Assembly: GCA_003513495.1 (NCBI GenBank)
Contig: DOPM01000038.1
Coordinates: 90,164-154,163 of the forward strand
DNA from: Desulfosporosinus sp.
GTDB taxonomy: Bacteria; Bacillota; Desulfitobacteriia; Desulfitobacteriales; Desulfitobacteriaceae
Length of the DNA stretch: 64,000 nt
Direction of reading: 5' to 3'
Positions 15,718-24,016 of this stretch are shown here, piece after piece; position 1 is the first letter of the stretch; each line of letters starts with the position of its first letter. The notes under the pieces are model-generated. The model did not search any database, was not told the origin of the DNA, and was given only the letters and a program-made list of their open reading frames with translations. Both the position numbers and the translations under genes were made by a program.

Positions 15718-15846
15718 AACGATTGTATTTTTTTCCAGGCTCCCATGCTGCTTTGCTTGAATAAAATAGGGTAAGATATGGATTTAAAATAATTATACAT
15801 AGAGAGATAAGTCAATTATTAGGCTAATGAGGGGTAGGTCAAATCC

Positions 15847-16668
15847 ATGGCCGTTAATAATGACCAAGTTCTGGATATTCAATTTGAACATAAGTTTTGG
15901 CTGCAAGTTATGGGGGACCATCTTTATTTAATTCTCAATTCCCTTTCGGTTTTTGAAAAAACCGAATTACGCAAGGCCTTTTCCCTTATTCGAACACTTG
16001 AAGAGTTACTTCAGCGCTCAAGACTGGATTCAACTCCCAATGAACTTTATAGTTTAAGTCAATACGCATTGACTTCTATTAAAAAAGTCAGGAAGTTTAA
16101 GCTTGGCTTACTTCATAGACACATCGAAGAGGACTTGAACTCAAGTTTGAGTCCTAGTACATTAAATCACATGATTAGTGAAGCTGAAGAATATGAACGG
16201 ATTCTATCAGAGCATTTACAGATTAGTAAAAGTCTAAACTATTCTGCTTTACATTATCACTTATTCTGGCTGCCGGACATTGTTAATCATGCACAACAGC
16301 TTACAGCAGCCCTAGATCCGGTAGAAACAGGACTGCAAAAACGTGTTCAGGATCATATTACAAACATTAAGAACGCTTATCTAAAAGCCCTTGAGCTAGT
16401 CGGATTTTTACGATCAAAGCCTTCTTCGTTCCCTGCACTTAATCGCTTTAATCTGGGTGTAGGAAATCAGGTTCATTCGTTTTTGGGCTTTCAAAAGGAG
16501 CTCCAGTCTATGCTTATAACCCACCACGTTCTAGGTACGGTCTCAGTGTTAAATCTTGATCACATGATTCGAGAAGAAACTTACTACCTTTATAAACTAT
16601 CCCAGATTTCAGAGGTTGAAGCCCCGGACATTAACCCCGTACAACCCCGAATAATCCAAAAGCTATAA
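15847..16668 (+). CDS. DUF2935 family protein
   Basis: A 273-residue, all-helical protein of the DUF2935 family, common in spore-forming Firmicutes. The family has two repeated hemerythrin/ferritin-like helical units, and here His/Glu pairs recur (FEHKFWLQVMGDH near the start; DHMIREETYY near the end), which suggests metal binding. No signal peptide or membrane segment. The ATG at 15847 follows GAGGGG. The exact role is unknown. Confidence 0.75.
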   Translation: MAVNNDQVLDIQFEHKFWLQVMGDHLYLILNSLSVFEKTELRKAFSLIRTLEELLQRSRLDSTPNELYSLSQYALTSIKKVRKFKLGLLHRHIEEDLNSSLSPSTLNHMISEAEEYERILSEHLQISKSLNYSALHYHLFWLPDIVNHAQQLTAALDPVETGLQKRVQDHITNIKNAYLKALELVGFLRSKPSSFPALNRFNLGVGNQVHSFLGFQKELQSMLITHHVLGTVSVLNLDHMIREETYYLYKLSQISEVEAPDINPVQPRIIQKL

Positions 16669-16767
16669 CGGCTATTTTGATTAGTAACTACTATAGTTTT
16701 TGGGATAAGCAACTTTACCTCAAATAGGAATATTATGGTATAAAGATTGTGGAATTGGGGGGGTACT

Positions 16768-17256
16768 ATGAAAGTTTCCTTATATGATCAATTATCAAAC
16801 CTCTTAAATCAAATTTACCCGGAATCATTTGAGGAACATCACAGTACTCTTCGTTCTCTATCCTCTATGCTTGCCCAGAAAACTTATTCCAAAATTAAAA
16901 ATCAAATTGATCCAGTTCAGGGTCTTCCTGATGCTATACAAGTATGGTTTCCAATTTGGTATCCTAAAACAAGATTGGGAATTCAGTTTACTGATACTCA
17001 AACAATCGGTGTTTATGTGCAGCAGGCCTTAGAACCCAATGGTGATTTTAATTCGCAAATTCGGTTTGCCCAGTTTAAAATCCCTCCCGCATTTACCATG
17101 ACGGCTTTAACTCTGGGTTGGGGAGGCTTTCTTATCTATTCTATTGAAAAAGCAAGATCAGATGGTCGTCAAGCGATTCTACAAGAACTAGAAAAAACTA
17201 ATAAAATCCTTCAGGAGCAAGGCGGATCCTGTCTTACTAAAACCTGCGAGGAATAA
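16768..17256 (+). CDS. Unknown protein, first gene of small membrane cassette
   Basis: A 162-residue protein I cannot assign. The N-terminal 110 residues look soluble; a hydrophobic stretch near 112-126 (FTMTALTLGWGGFLIYSI) could span or touch the membrane, followed by a charged helix. A GGGGGGG site precedes the ATG at 16768. It begins a run of five same-strand genes spaced 18-36 bp apart and closed by one terminator, suggesting one transcript. Confidence 0.6.
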   Translation: MKVSLYDQLSNLLNQIYPESFEEHHSTLRSLSSMLAQKTYSKIKNQIDPVQGLPDAIQVWFPIWYPKTRLGIQFTDTQTIGVYVQQALEPNGDFNSQIRFAQFKIPPAFTMTALTLGWGGFLIYSIEKARSDGRQAILQELEKTNKILQEQGGSCLTKTCEE

Positions 17257-17292
17257 TTCGTTTTAAGTCTATAGGGAAGGAGCCATCAAGAA

Positions 17293-17451
17293 ATGTGGCA
17301 AAGGATTATCCTTTATTGGCTCTTTTGGCCTGTAATAGGCGGTATTGTTGCCCTGTCAATCACTGTTTACCTTCTTGCCGGTTGGGAAGATTTTAAACAA
17401 ACTGATCCGGTTCATTTTCCAGTGCCTTATGAGGCTTGGAGTTTACCTTGA
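17293..17451 (+). CDS. 52-residue single-span membrane protein
   Basis: A small gene reading MWQRIILYWLFW at the start. The hydrophobic segment covers about residues 5-29 and is followed by a short polar tail with several prolines. AAGGAG (17277-17282) lies ten bases before the ATG. It sits 36 bp after the previous gene and 18 bp before the next. No homologue recognised. Confidence 0.6.
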   Translation: MWQRIILYWLFWPVIGGIVALSITVYLLAGWEDFKQTDPVHFPVPYEAWSLP

Positions 17452-17469
17452 TATAGAGGGGGTTGGAAC

Positions 17470-17658
17470 TTGATACCAAATACAAGGAATACAAATCTTA
17501 AATTTCTACCTATTAACCTTCAACCCCTTTGGTGGTTAAGAATCCTATACTGGGTCATTTGGCTGACTCTTTCAGTTGGGTTATCCTTTTTTGTAAGAAA
17601 AATTGACCTTAATCAATTTAGGAAGTGCCCCTGTTCATATCCAAACGTCTATCCTTGA
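17470..17658 (+). CDS. 62-residue single-span membrane protein
   Basis: A small protein with a polar N terminus and one Trp-rich hydrophobic segment (about 20-41: WWLRILYWVIWLTLSVGLSF), then a basic tail with two cysteines (CPCS). Starts at TTG 17470 behind GAGGGGG. Part of the same cassette; no family recognised. Confidence 0.55.
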   Translation: MIPNTRNTNLKFLPINLQPLWWLRILYWVIWLTLSVGLSFFVRKIDLNQFRKCPCSYPNVYP

Positions 17659-17676
17659 GGGGGGTGTTAGGTAGTT

Positions 17677-17910
17677 ATGATGCCATCCACGTCCTGCGAA
17701 TCTAAGCTCGAGCCTAAAAACGTAGAATTTCAAGAGAAGCAACGAAGGAGTCTTCGCAACCAAAAATATTATGGCCTAATTTTTCCGATTCCAACAATTG
17801 CAATTATAATTATCTCTTTGATTTTTGATGTTCTTCTCTGGCAGGTCTTGGGGTTCAGAAAATACCCCGATCGCCCATACGAAGACAAAATAATTGATGA
17901 GTGCTTCTAA
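17677..17910 (+). CDS. 77-residue single-span membrane protein
   Basis: A charged N-terminal 30 residues precede one hydrophobic segment (about 33-56, YGLIFPIPTIAIIIISLIF) and a polar tail. GAGGGGGG lies upstream of two adjacent ATG codons at 17677 and 17680. Part of the same cassette. Confidence 0.55.
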   Translation: MMPSTSCESKLEPKNVEFQEKQRRSLRNQKYYGLIFPIPTIAIIIISLIFDVLLWQVLGFRKYPDRPYEDKIIDECF

Positions 17911-17929
17911 GATAGGCGGTGGGATAAGG

Positions 17930-18097
17930 ATGCCCTATGACTTTTTGTCTCTCTGGATTCATGGTTCTCGATATGGAGAGATTCCTATTTCTTATTTAGG
18001 TTTACCTGTTCTATTCTGCGTCTTCGCTGTTATTTATTACCTTATTATTGGGCTTCAGGAAATTCTGGATAATCCAAAACAAAAGTACCTTTGGTAA
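17930..18097 (+). CDS. 55-residue single-span membrane protein
   Basis: Starts at ATG 17930 behind GGCGGTGGGATAAGG, 19 bp after the previous stop. One hydrophobic segment (about 20-43: LGLPVLFCVFAVIYYLIIG) is followed by a short charged tail. Last gene of the cassette before a strong terminator. Function unknown. Confidence 0.55.
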   Translation: MPYDFLSLWIHGSRYGEIPISYLGLPVLFCVFAVIYYLIIGLQEILDNPKQKYLW

Positions 18098-18129
18098 GTG
18101 TCACAATTATTCTTTACGAACACATTTAA

Positions 18130-18168
18130 GAGGAGCGAACCCCTAATTTCCTTAGGGATTCGCTCCTC
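18130..18168 (+). terminator. Terminator of small membrane protein cassette
   Basis: GAGGAGCGAA and CCCTAA (18130-18146) pair with TTAGGG and TTCGCTCCTC (18152-18168), a 16-bp stem with one mismatch. It may also serve the convergent DUF2680 gene. Confidence 0.75.
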
Positions 18169-18202
18169 ATCATGTTATCCGACACTTCGGCAGTGAATGA
18201 GT

Positions 18203-18532
18203 TTACTCTGTTTTTGGAGCAGAGGTGGAATTTTTAGAGGGTTTATGACCGCAGCCTTTTTTATGCCCAAAACCACGAAATTCACCGTTATCCATGTCTT
18301 GTTCCATCCTTTGCTGACGTTCTTGCATGGCGTTCTTGATTTTTTCAGCTTTTGTTTGATCAAGAATTCCGGCCTCTACTTCCTTATCAATAATTTGAGC
18401 TTTGATAGTATACATTTGCTGATGGAGAGCTTTAATCTCCTTCAATTTGTCTTGATCAACAGCCCCGAAGGCAGGCACGGCACCTACAACCAACATCGCC
18501 AAAGCCAAAATGCTTGCAGCCAATCTTCTCAT
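18203..18532 (-). CDS. Secreted DUF2680 protein
   Basis: A 109-residue protein with a signal peptide (residues 1-24, cleavage likely after AFG-A), then a helical domain with the DUF2680 pattern (KAQIIDKEVEAGILDQTKAE) and a Lys/His-rich tail containing HKKGCGHK. GAGGAGGA precedes the ATG at 18532. The family is small, secreted and of unknown function; the tail suggests possible metal contact (inference). Confidence 0.75.
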   Translation of the reverse strand: MRRLAASILALAMLVVGAVPAFGAVDQDKLKEIKALHQQMYTIKAQIIDKEVEAGILDQTKAEKIKNAMQERQQRMEQDMDNGEFRGFGHKKGCGHKPSKNSTSAPKTE

Positions 18533-18631
18533 ATGCCAGTCCTCCTCATTCATTTTTTGCCGGAAACATTCTTAGAATACCCAATCAAAGGTTTCTTATT
18601 ACACATTAACCCTTGTAATTCACTATTAGAC

Positions 18632-18940
18632 TTAATTTTGCTCGAGTTGTTCATATTCGGCAGCGTAGTTCTGCCCCCATTTACATAGGGTATCTAAAAT
18701 AGGCATGAGACTCTTACCAGCTTGAGTTAGAGAATACTCAACTTTGGGAGGGATTTGTGTATAGATGAATCTCTTGACCAAATCACTATCTTCAAGCTCT
18801 CTAAGCTGTTGTGTCAACATTTTCGGTGTGATATTGGGAAGTTGTTTCCTAAGTTCACTGTATCTCAAGGTGTTGTTTCCTAAATGCCAGAGAATAAGTG
18901 CTTTCCACTTTCCACCGATAAGGGCCAAGGTTAATTCCAT
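18632..18940 (-). CDS. HxlR-family transcriptional regulator
   Basis: A winged-helix regulator. Residues from the first ATG read MELTLALIGGKWKALILWHL, the HxlR core. In the family this is preceded by a short segment with a redox-sensitive cysteine. Here the open frame upstream encodes NEYQCS in frame, back to a stop at 18983-18985, with no ATG, GTG or TTG. An ATT at 18976 lies ten bases from AAGGAG (18987-18992), so true translation may start there (115 residues). The divergent neighbour is a flavoprotein, a usual HxlR target. Confidence 0.85.
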   Translation of the reverse strand: MELTLALIGGKWKALILWHLGNNTLRYSELRKQLPNITPKMLTQQLRELEDSDLVKRFIYTQIPPKVEYSLTQAGKSLMPILDTLCKWGQNYAAEYEQLEQN

Positions 18941-19048
18941 CGAACATTGGTACTCATTATTTTTAAACTTAATAATTTCAGTTCAACTCCTTCGGGGTTC
19001 TCTAACCACTTTCATCCCCAGTATACAAATAGGTACTATAGAACGAAA

Positions 19049-19060
19049 AAGTACGTACTT
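19049..19060. promoter_or_regulatory. Candidate HxlR operator
   Basis: The perfect palindrome AAGTACGTACTT lies in the 196-bp region between the HxlR gene and the divergent flavoprotein gene, close to GGTACTATAG. HxlR-family operators often use GTAC/AGTAC half-sites. The assignment is inference from position and symmetry. Confidence 0.5.
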
Positions 19061-19136
19061 GCCTATATTTATTATATTGTTTAATATTATACCTGACAAT
19101 ATCTTGTTTAAAACGTTTACGAGGAGTGTTCTGTAA

Positions 19137-19712
19137 ATGAAAGTTGTTGCATTCAATGGAAGTCCGCGGGTCAATGGCAATACCGCCCAAGGCCTCAAAA
19201 TTGTCTTGGCTGAGCTCTCAAAGGAAGGAATCGAGACCGAAATCATCCAATTAGGCGGGCGTAAAGTCTTTGGTTGCTTGGCATGTGGCAAATGTCGGGA
19301 AACAAAAGATAATCGGTGTGCGCGTAAGGACGATGAGATGAATTCGTTTATTCAGAAGATGGAAGAGGCTGATGGTATCATTATCGGTTCACCCACCTAC
19401 TTCAGTAATGTGAGTACTGAAGTAAAGGCCCTTATCGACCGTTGCGGTTATGTAGCAAAATCCAATGGCGGCTCATTCCTAAAGGGAAAAGTAGGAGCAT
19501 CGGTTGTTGCCGCCCGTAGGGCTGGTTCAACCTTTACTTACTCCGCCATCAACTTCTTCTTTGGCATAGCCGAAATGATTATTTGCAGTTCAAATTATTG
19601 GAATCTGACCTTATCCCGTGATCCTGGTGATGTCCAAAACGATGCAGAAGGGATCCAGACCTTCCAAACCCTTGGTAACAACATGGCCAAACTTTTGAAA
19701 CAGGTCCGGTAA
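19137..19712 (+). CDS. Iron-sulfur flavoprotein / NADPH-dependent FMN reductase
   Basis: A 191-residue flavodoxin-fold protein. The FMN phosphate loop is GSPRVNGNT (9-17), and a Cys motif (CLACGKC, then C) follows near residue 47, as in the iron-sulfur flavoprotein/NAD(P)H-FMN oxidoreductase group. SPTYFSNV is the second flavin loop. It probably reduces quinones or other electrophiles, and is divergent from an HxlR regulator. GAGGAG lies upstream of the ATG. Confidence 0.85.
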   Translation: MKVVAFNGSPRVNGNTAQGLKIVLAELSKEGIETEIIQLGGRKVFGCLACGKCRETKDNRCARKDDEMNSFIQKMEEADGIIIGSPTYFSNVSTEVKALIDRCGYVAKSNGGSFLKGKVGASVVAARRAGSTFTYSAINFFFGIAEMIICSSNYWNLTLSRDPGDVQNDAEGIQTFQTLGNNMAKLLKQVR

Positions 19713-19809
19713 TAAACTCTAGGTATCGTTAACCCCCTGTCAGAATAACACACTCAAAACGATAGGCTATCTATCTGAATAACCACTGCAAATTAATCTC
19801 TTTAGTTAA

Positions 19810-19848
19810 TAGCAAGAAGTACATGTAAATTCCATGTACTTCTTGCTA
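19810..19848. terminator. Shared terminator between flavoprotein and MgtC genes
   Basis: TAGCAAGAAGTACATG (19810-19825) and CATGTACTTCTTGCTA (19833-19848) form a perfect 16-bp stem. It overlaps the MgtC stop codon and lies between converging genes. Confidence 0.75.
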
Positions 19849-20502
19849 ATTGTTGACTTTTTCAACTGAATGAATCCCATCAAGCTCTCTAATCTCTTTA
19901 ATAATTTTTTCGGTATATATTTCATAAAAAGGTGTTCTTAAATTATACTCCAAGGTCATTTTATTCTTATCTTCTTCTAACAATTTAATAGTAATATTAC
20001 GAACCATTATTCTATGTGATTTTAAAGTACAATTAATACTCTCAATGGCACATTTGTTTATGAGAGTAATTTTTAAGATAAGCCGGGAACTAAAAAAGTA
20101 GATCTCAATTGAACGTTCTAAGGTTATAAAAACTAAAACTGTAACCAGAAAGGATGAATAATACAATCCTGCTCCCACAGCTAATCCAATTGCTGCAACA
20201 ACCCATAGCGAAGCTGCAGTTGTTAATCCTTTGACAGATACTCCATCCCTTAAAATGGTTCCTGCTCCTAAGAAACCAATTCCTGAGACTACTTGAGATG
20301 CAAGTCGAGAAGGATCTCCATTGGGAAAATCGGCAAATCCATACATCGATATCATCATGATTAATGAGGCCCCTAGGGATACAAGAATATAAGTCCGTAA
20401 TCCCGCTGGACTATCATGCCGTTCTCGTTGAAAGCCTACGATTCCTCCAAAAACGCATGCTATTAATAGTCTTAGAGCAATCTCGTAGTCCGTTATATGC
20501 AA
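19846..20502 (-). CDS. MgtC/SapB-family membrane protein
   Basis: A 218-residue protein with four or five N-terminal membrane segments and a C-terminal soluble domain of about 75 residues. MgtC signatures are present: GFQRERHDSPAGLRTYILV, then GIGFLGAGTIL and GLTTAASLW. Family members modulate Mg2+ or acid homeostasis and ATP synthase activity in some bacteria. The start is TTG at 20502 with a weak ribosome site, because an upstream stop excludes a longer frame. Confidence 0.88.
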   Translation of the reverse strand: MHITDYEIALRLLIACVFGGIVGFQRERHDSPAGLRTYILVSLGASLIMMISMYGFADFPNGDPSRLASQVVSGIGFLGAGTILRDGVSVKGLTTAASLWVVAAIGLAVGAGLYYSSFLVTVLVFITLERSIEIYFFSSRLILKITLINKCAIESINCTLKSHRIMVRNITIKLLEEDKNKMTLEYNLRTPFYEIYTEKIIKEIRELDGIHSVEKVNN

Positions 20503-20637
20503 TACTAATCACATCTTTCCCTTTCGCACTTCACCTCCTTAGTATTCCCCCATTTTTTGTTCAAATTCGTAGACTACAAGCGAACTCTGACGAGACGTAT
20601 AGCTAAATACAGCCAAGTAATACACCTTGAAAAGAAA

Positions 20638-20675
20638 AAACTCCTCCCTACTGTTATGGAAATTAGGAGGAGTTT
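20638..20675 (-). terminator. Terminator of DUF4352 gene
   Basis: AAACTCCTCC (20638-20647) pairs with GGAGGAGTTT (20666-20675); read leftward it ends in TTTTTTC. Confidence 0.75.
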
Positions 20676-20706
20676 CTTTAAAGACATTTCTCAAAATTCA
20701 TATTGG

Positions 20707-21303
20707 TCATGGCATGGAAATGCTTACGGTCGCAATGTTTGTTTTAGAACTTAAGGGATCCGGTATAACCGTTAACTCAAAGCTCCGTGCACTCTTTGAC
20801 ACTTCATAGCCTAATTCCCCAGTCATCTTACCTCCAGCCTTAATTGTCCCATTTATAGCTTCTTTAACGGCTAGATTTGCTCCCAGACTAACTTTTTGCT
20901 TTTTCCCTTCCAGATCTTGAAGCTTAAACCCTATCTTACTTCTAACCTCAATATCGACATTTCCTTGGTTTTCTATCGTCAGATCTACGAGCAGAAACGT
21001 ATTGCCTGATCTTGGTGATTTAAATAAATGACCATTGCCATCCGAAGTCCTTATGCTGTTAATCTTGTATTGGAGGGTTCCGAGCTTGAACTCCTCTCCC
21101 ATCACATAACTCTTCTGCTGAGGTATGCTTGATGTATGCTGTGCCAGAAATTGTGGTGAATTAGTATGGGCTTGAGTTGTTAAAGCACCAGCCCCTAGCA
21201 AGAAGATCACCATTGGTACTAGGAGGACAAGTAAACAATATTGAATCTGAGAGCAATATCTACGTTGCCTTCCCACCTTACGTGTCGCTACTAATTTCCA
21301 CAT
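20707..21303 (-). CDS. Exported DUF4352-type protein
   Basis: A 198-residue protein with a basic N terminus and a long hydrophobic signal/anchor (about 23-43). The rest is an immunoglobulin-like beta domain with the DUF4352 pattern (GEEFKLGTLQYKI, then FLLVDLTIENQGN). Such domains are common on exported Firmicute proteins of unknown function. GAGGAGG precedes the ATG by eight bases. Confidence 0.75.
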   Translation of the reverse strand: MWKLVATRKVGRQRRYCSQIQYCLLVLLVPMVIFLLGAGALTTQAHTNSPQFLAQHTSSIPQQKSYVMGEEFKLGTLQYKINSIRTSDGNGHLFKSPRSGNTFLLVDLTIENQGNVDIEVRSKIGFKLQDLEGKKQKVSLGANLAVKEAINGTIKAGGKMTGELGYEVSKSARSFELTVIPDPLSSKTNIATVSISMP

Positions 21304-21627
21304 GTTTTCGTCCTCCTCTATCTCCTTAGTTATTTCCTTAGTTATTTCTTTTGTTTTGTCAACAGGAAACTGATGACAATATCCTTTAAGTGAATGTTAG
21401 CACAACGCCCCTTTTCTGTCTATAGCCGGCATATATGGAACCATTTATTTTGTTTATGTATAATTTGCGTGTTTTTCCTTAATTGTCTAGTATTCTAAGC
21501 ATACCAGGCGTTTATTTATACTAAACAGTTATAAATATAACAAATTACATAGATAGCAATGGGCTATGATTACTATTTTTAATAACTTTGACTAAGCTAT
21601 CATGGGGGCTGACGTATTAAATAAATA
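21304..21627. other. Intergenic region upstream of DUF4352 gene
   Basis: About 320 bp of AT-rich DNA between the DUF4352 gene start and the hairpin at the end of the MocR gene. It likely carries the leftward promoter of the DUF4352 gene. No coding potential or clear regulatory motif was found. Confidence 0.35.
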
Positions 21628-21652
21628 GGTCTTCACGTATCTCGTGAAGACC
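21628..21652 (-). terminator. Terminator of MocR gene
   Basis: GGTCTTCACG (21628-21637) pairs with CGTGAAGACC (21643-21652); the stem overlaps the MocR stop codon and, read leftward, is followed by TATTTATTT. Confidence 0.7.
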
Positions 21653-23051
21653 CTCCACAAATATCCTTCCATGCACGATATAACAAGTTTACGCCCTCGG
21701 AAAGTTCATCCTTACTTAATGCCCCATATCCCAATAAAAATGTACTGTCATATTTTTTGAGGATTGCACCAATAAAATAATCCGAGATCGGATAGACCTT
21801 CACGCCATTTTCAGCTGCAGCTTTACACAAGTAGGTTCCGCTCTTTGTAGTGCGCAATTTAATCAGCAAGTGATTACCTGCACTCTCACCTACAATCCTA
21901 ATGTTTTCTCCAAAGATCGATAGTTCTCTGATTAGATGCGCTCGCTTTTCTTTATATAGTTTACGCATCTTATTTAGATGTTTTTCATAATTGCCCTCTG
22001 CAATAAACTTCGCAACTAACCTCTGTTCAAGAATGGATACCTCGGAACCGAATTCACTATTTATTCTATGGTAGTTTTTTAGTAATGTTACGGGCAACAC
22101 CATATAACTTATCCTGATAGAGGGCGCAATTGAGGTTGAGAAGGTGCCGATATAAATAACTCTCCCGTTTTGGTCGATACTTTGCAAGGATGGCAGAGGT
22201 TTTCTGATATATCTAAATTCGCTGTCATAGTCATCTTCAATGATATATCGTCCAGGCATTTGGTTTGCAAAATTGAGGAGTTCAATTCTTCTGCCGATGG
22301 GCATGCTGATTCCTAGAGGGAATTGGTGCGAAGGGGTTACATAGACTGCTACATTAGAAAGACCCTTTAGAGGTTCAATTTCTATCCCTTTGTCATCGAT
22401 GGGTATTGGTATAATCGAATGCCCCATATGGTCGAAGGTTCTATAGGCTTTTCTATATACAGGGTTTTCCAAAGCTATACATGTTGCCTTATTTAGAACA
22501 AGGCTTATAGTTCGTAATGAACTTTCCGTTCCTGCTCCAATGATTATCTGACGTTCATCACAGTTAACCCCTCTTGAACTATGCAAGAAAGCAACTAATT
22601 CTCGCCTTAAATTCAAATCCCCTTGAGCCACCGTTTTCTTTAAAATGCTATAATCGAATTCATTAAAACAACTTTTAAACAGGTTCCTCCATGTCTTATA
22701 CGGAAACGCACTATGATCGACATCACTGGGCGAGAAATCAATTTTAAGATATTCCTTCCTTTCTATGAGTTGAGTATTTTCGTGCTGAGTAATGTTTATT
22801 CTGTGATATATGTCAATATCACAGACAAAATATCCCTTCTTTGGAATGGCCACAATGTACCCTTCATCGATCAACTGACTATACGCTGTATCGATGGTAT
22901 TAATACTCACGCCAAGGTGTTCCGCTAGCTTTCGCTTTGATGGTATCTTATCATGAGGCTTATAGTTTTTAGATTGGATTTCGGCTCTAACCCATTCATA
23001 AATTTGTTTATATAAGGGTGCTTTACTAGTGCATAAGGGCAAAGTAATCAT
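21633..23051 (-). CDS. MocR/PdxR-type regulator (GntR HTH + aminotransferase fold)
   Basis: A 472-residue regulator. A GntR winged helix-turn-helix (about 1-75, IPSKRKLAEHLGVSINTID) is fused to a type I PLP-dependent aminotransferase domain (about 110-465). It is divergent from a pyridoxal kinase gene, with direct repeats between them, so it is probably a PdxR-like regulator that senses PLP and controls vitamin B6 salvage. The symbol pdxR is withheld because ligand and target are inferred. Confidence 0.9.
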   Translation of the reverse strand: MITLPLCTSKAPLYKQIYEWVRAEIQSKNYKPHDKIPSKRKLAEHLGVSINTIDTAYSQLIDEGYIVAIPKKGYFVCDIDIYHRINITQHENTQLIERKEYLKIDFSPSDVDHSAFPYKTWRNLFKSCFNEFDYSILKKTVAQGDLNLRRELVAFLHSSRGVNCDERQIIIGAGTESSLRTISLVLNKATCIALENPVYRKAYRTFDHMGHSIIPIPIDDKGIEIEPLKGLSNVAVYVTPSHQFPLGISMPIGRRIELLNFANQMPGRYIIEDDYDSEFRYIRKPLPSLQSIDQNGRVIYIGTFSTSIAPSIRISYMVLPVTLLKNYHRINSEFGSEVSILEQRLVAKFIAEGNYEKHLNKMRKLYKEKRAHLIRELSIFGENIRIVGESAGNHLLIKLRTTKSGTYLCKAAAENGVKVYPISDYFIGAILKKYDSTFLLGYGALSKDELSEGVNLLYRAWKDICGGSSRDT

Positions 23052-23062
23052 GAAAATCCTCC

Positions 23063-23100
23063 AAACTGATACTATACAACTATTAAAAACTGATACTTAT
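23063..23100. promoter_or_regulatory. Direct repeats, MocR/PdxR binding sites
   Basis: AAACTGATACTATA (23063-23076) and AAACTGATACTTAT (23087-23100) are direct repeats 24 bp apart in the divergent intergenic region. MocR/PdxR regulators typically bind direct repeats. The second repeat overlaps the weak -35 position of the pdxK promoter. Confidence 0.7.
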
Positions 23101-23125
23101 GTAGGTAACAGATATATTCTATAAT
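23097..23125 (+). promoter_or_regulatory. Promoter of pyridoxal kinase gene
   Basis: A consensus -10 TATAAT (23120-23125) has a poor -35 (TTATGT, 23097-23102) at 17-bp spacing. The weak -35 next to MocR repeats suggests activator-dependent transcription. Confidence 0.55.
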
Positions 23126-23158
23126 CAATACATTAATTGTCAAGGAGGAACTAGTACA

Positions 23159-24016
23159 ATGAATAAACAAAAGAGGGTAGCTGCAATTCACGATATTTCT
23201 TGTGTAGGGAGATGTTCACTTACCGTTGCACTGCCAATCCTTTCCGCTGCAGGGTTTGACACAAGTGTTTTACCAACTGCGATTCTATCTACTCATACTG
23301 GTGGCTTTGAGGGTTTTACATATAGAGATTTAACTGAGGATATTAAGCCAATTTCAGATCACTGGCAATCTCTGAATCTAAACTTCAACGCTTTATACAG
23401 CGGTTTTTTAGGATCCTTTGAGCAGATTGATTTAGTCGCAGATCTCTTTGATACTTTTAGAAGGAATGACACACTGGTAATGGTTGACCCTGTAATGGCG
23501 GACAATGGAGTTTTATATTCAATTTATTCGCCTGAAATGGCTAAGGGAATGACCAAATTGTGTGCCAAGGCAGATATTATCGTCCCTAATTTAACGGAAG
23601 CTGCTTTCCTCTTAGAAGAAGAGTACGTTGGGGAAAATTATTCACAGGAGTATATTGAGTCCACCTTAAAGAAACTTTCTTCCCTAGGTGCAAAAAAGGT
23701 GGTTCTTTCGGGGGTTTCCTTTGAGAAAGACAAATTGGGAGCCGCAGCCTTTGATAGCAACACCGGGAAGGTTAGCTACGCCTTCAATGATAAGATCGAG
23801 GGTTATTTTCATGGTACAGGTGACGTTTTTGGGAGCGCCTTATTATCTGCGTTGTTAAATGATTTTCCTCTTGAAAAAGCCGTACAAATAGCTGTCGACT
23901 ATACACATAGATGTATAAGCCTGACCCATGAGGCTGGACTAGAAAAAAGATATGGCGTCTGCTTCGAAAAAGCGATACCATATCTGATAAAACAATTGGG
24001 GCTATTCAATGATTAG
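23159..24016 (+). CDS. Pyridoxal/pyridoxamine kinase
   Basis: A 285-residue ribokinase-fold kinase that phosphorylates pyridoxal, pyridoxine or pyridoxamine for PLP salvage. The N-terminal HDISCVGRCS and TAILSTHTGGF (residues about 11-50), the VDPVMADNG motif and the C-terminal GTGDVFGSALL anion hole/catalytic Asp region match the PdxK/PdxY family of Clostridia. AAGGAGG lies 11 bases upstream. It is divergent from a MocR-type regulator. Confidence 0.9.
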   Translation: MNKQKRVAAIHDISCVGRCSLTVALPILSAAGFDTSVLPTAILSTHTGGFEGFTYRDLTEDIKPISDHWQSLNLNFNALYSGFLGSFEQIDLVADLFDTFRRNDTLVMVDPVMADNGVLYSIYSPEMAKGMTKLCAKADIIVPNLTEAAFLLEEEYVGENYSQEYIESTLKKLSSLGAKKVVLSGVSFEKDKLGAAAFDSNTGKVSYAFNDKIEGYFHGTGDVFGSALLSALLNDFPLEKAVQIAVDYTHRCISLTHEAGLEKRYGVCFEKAIPYLIKQLGLFND

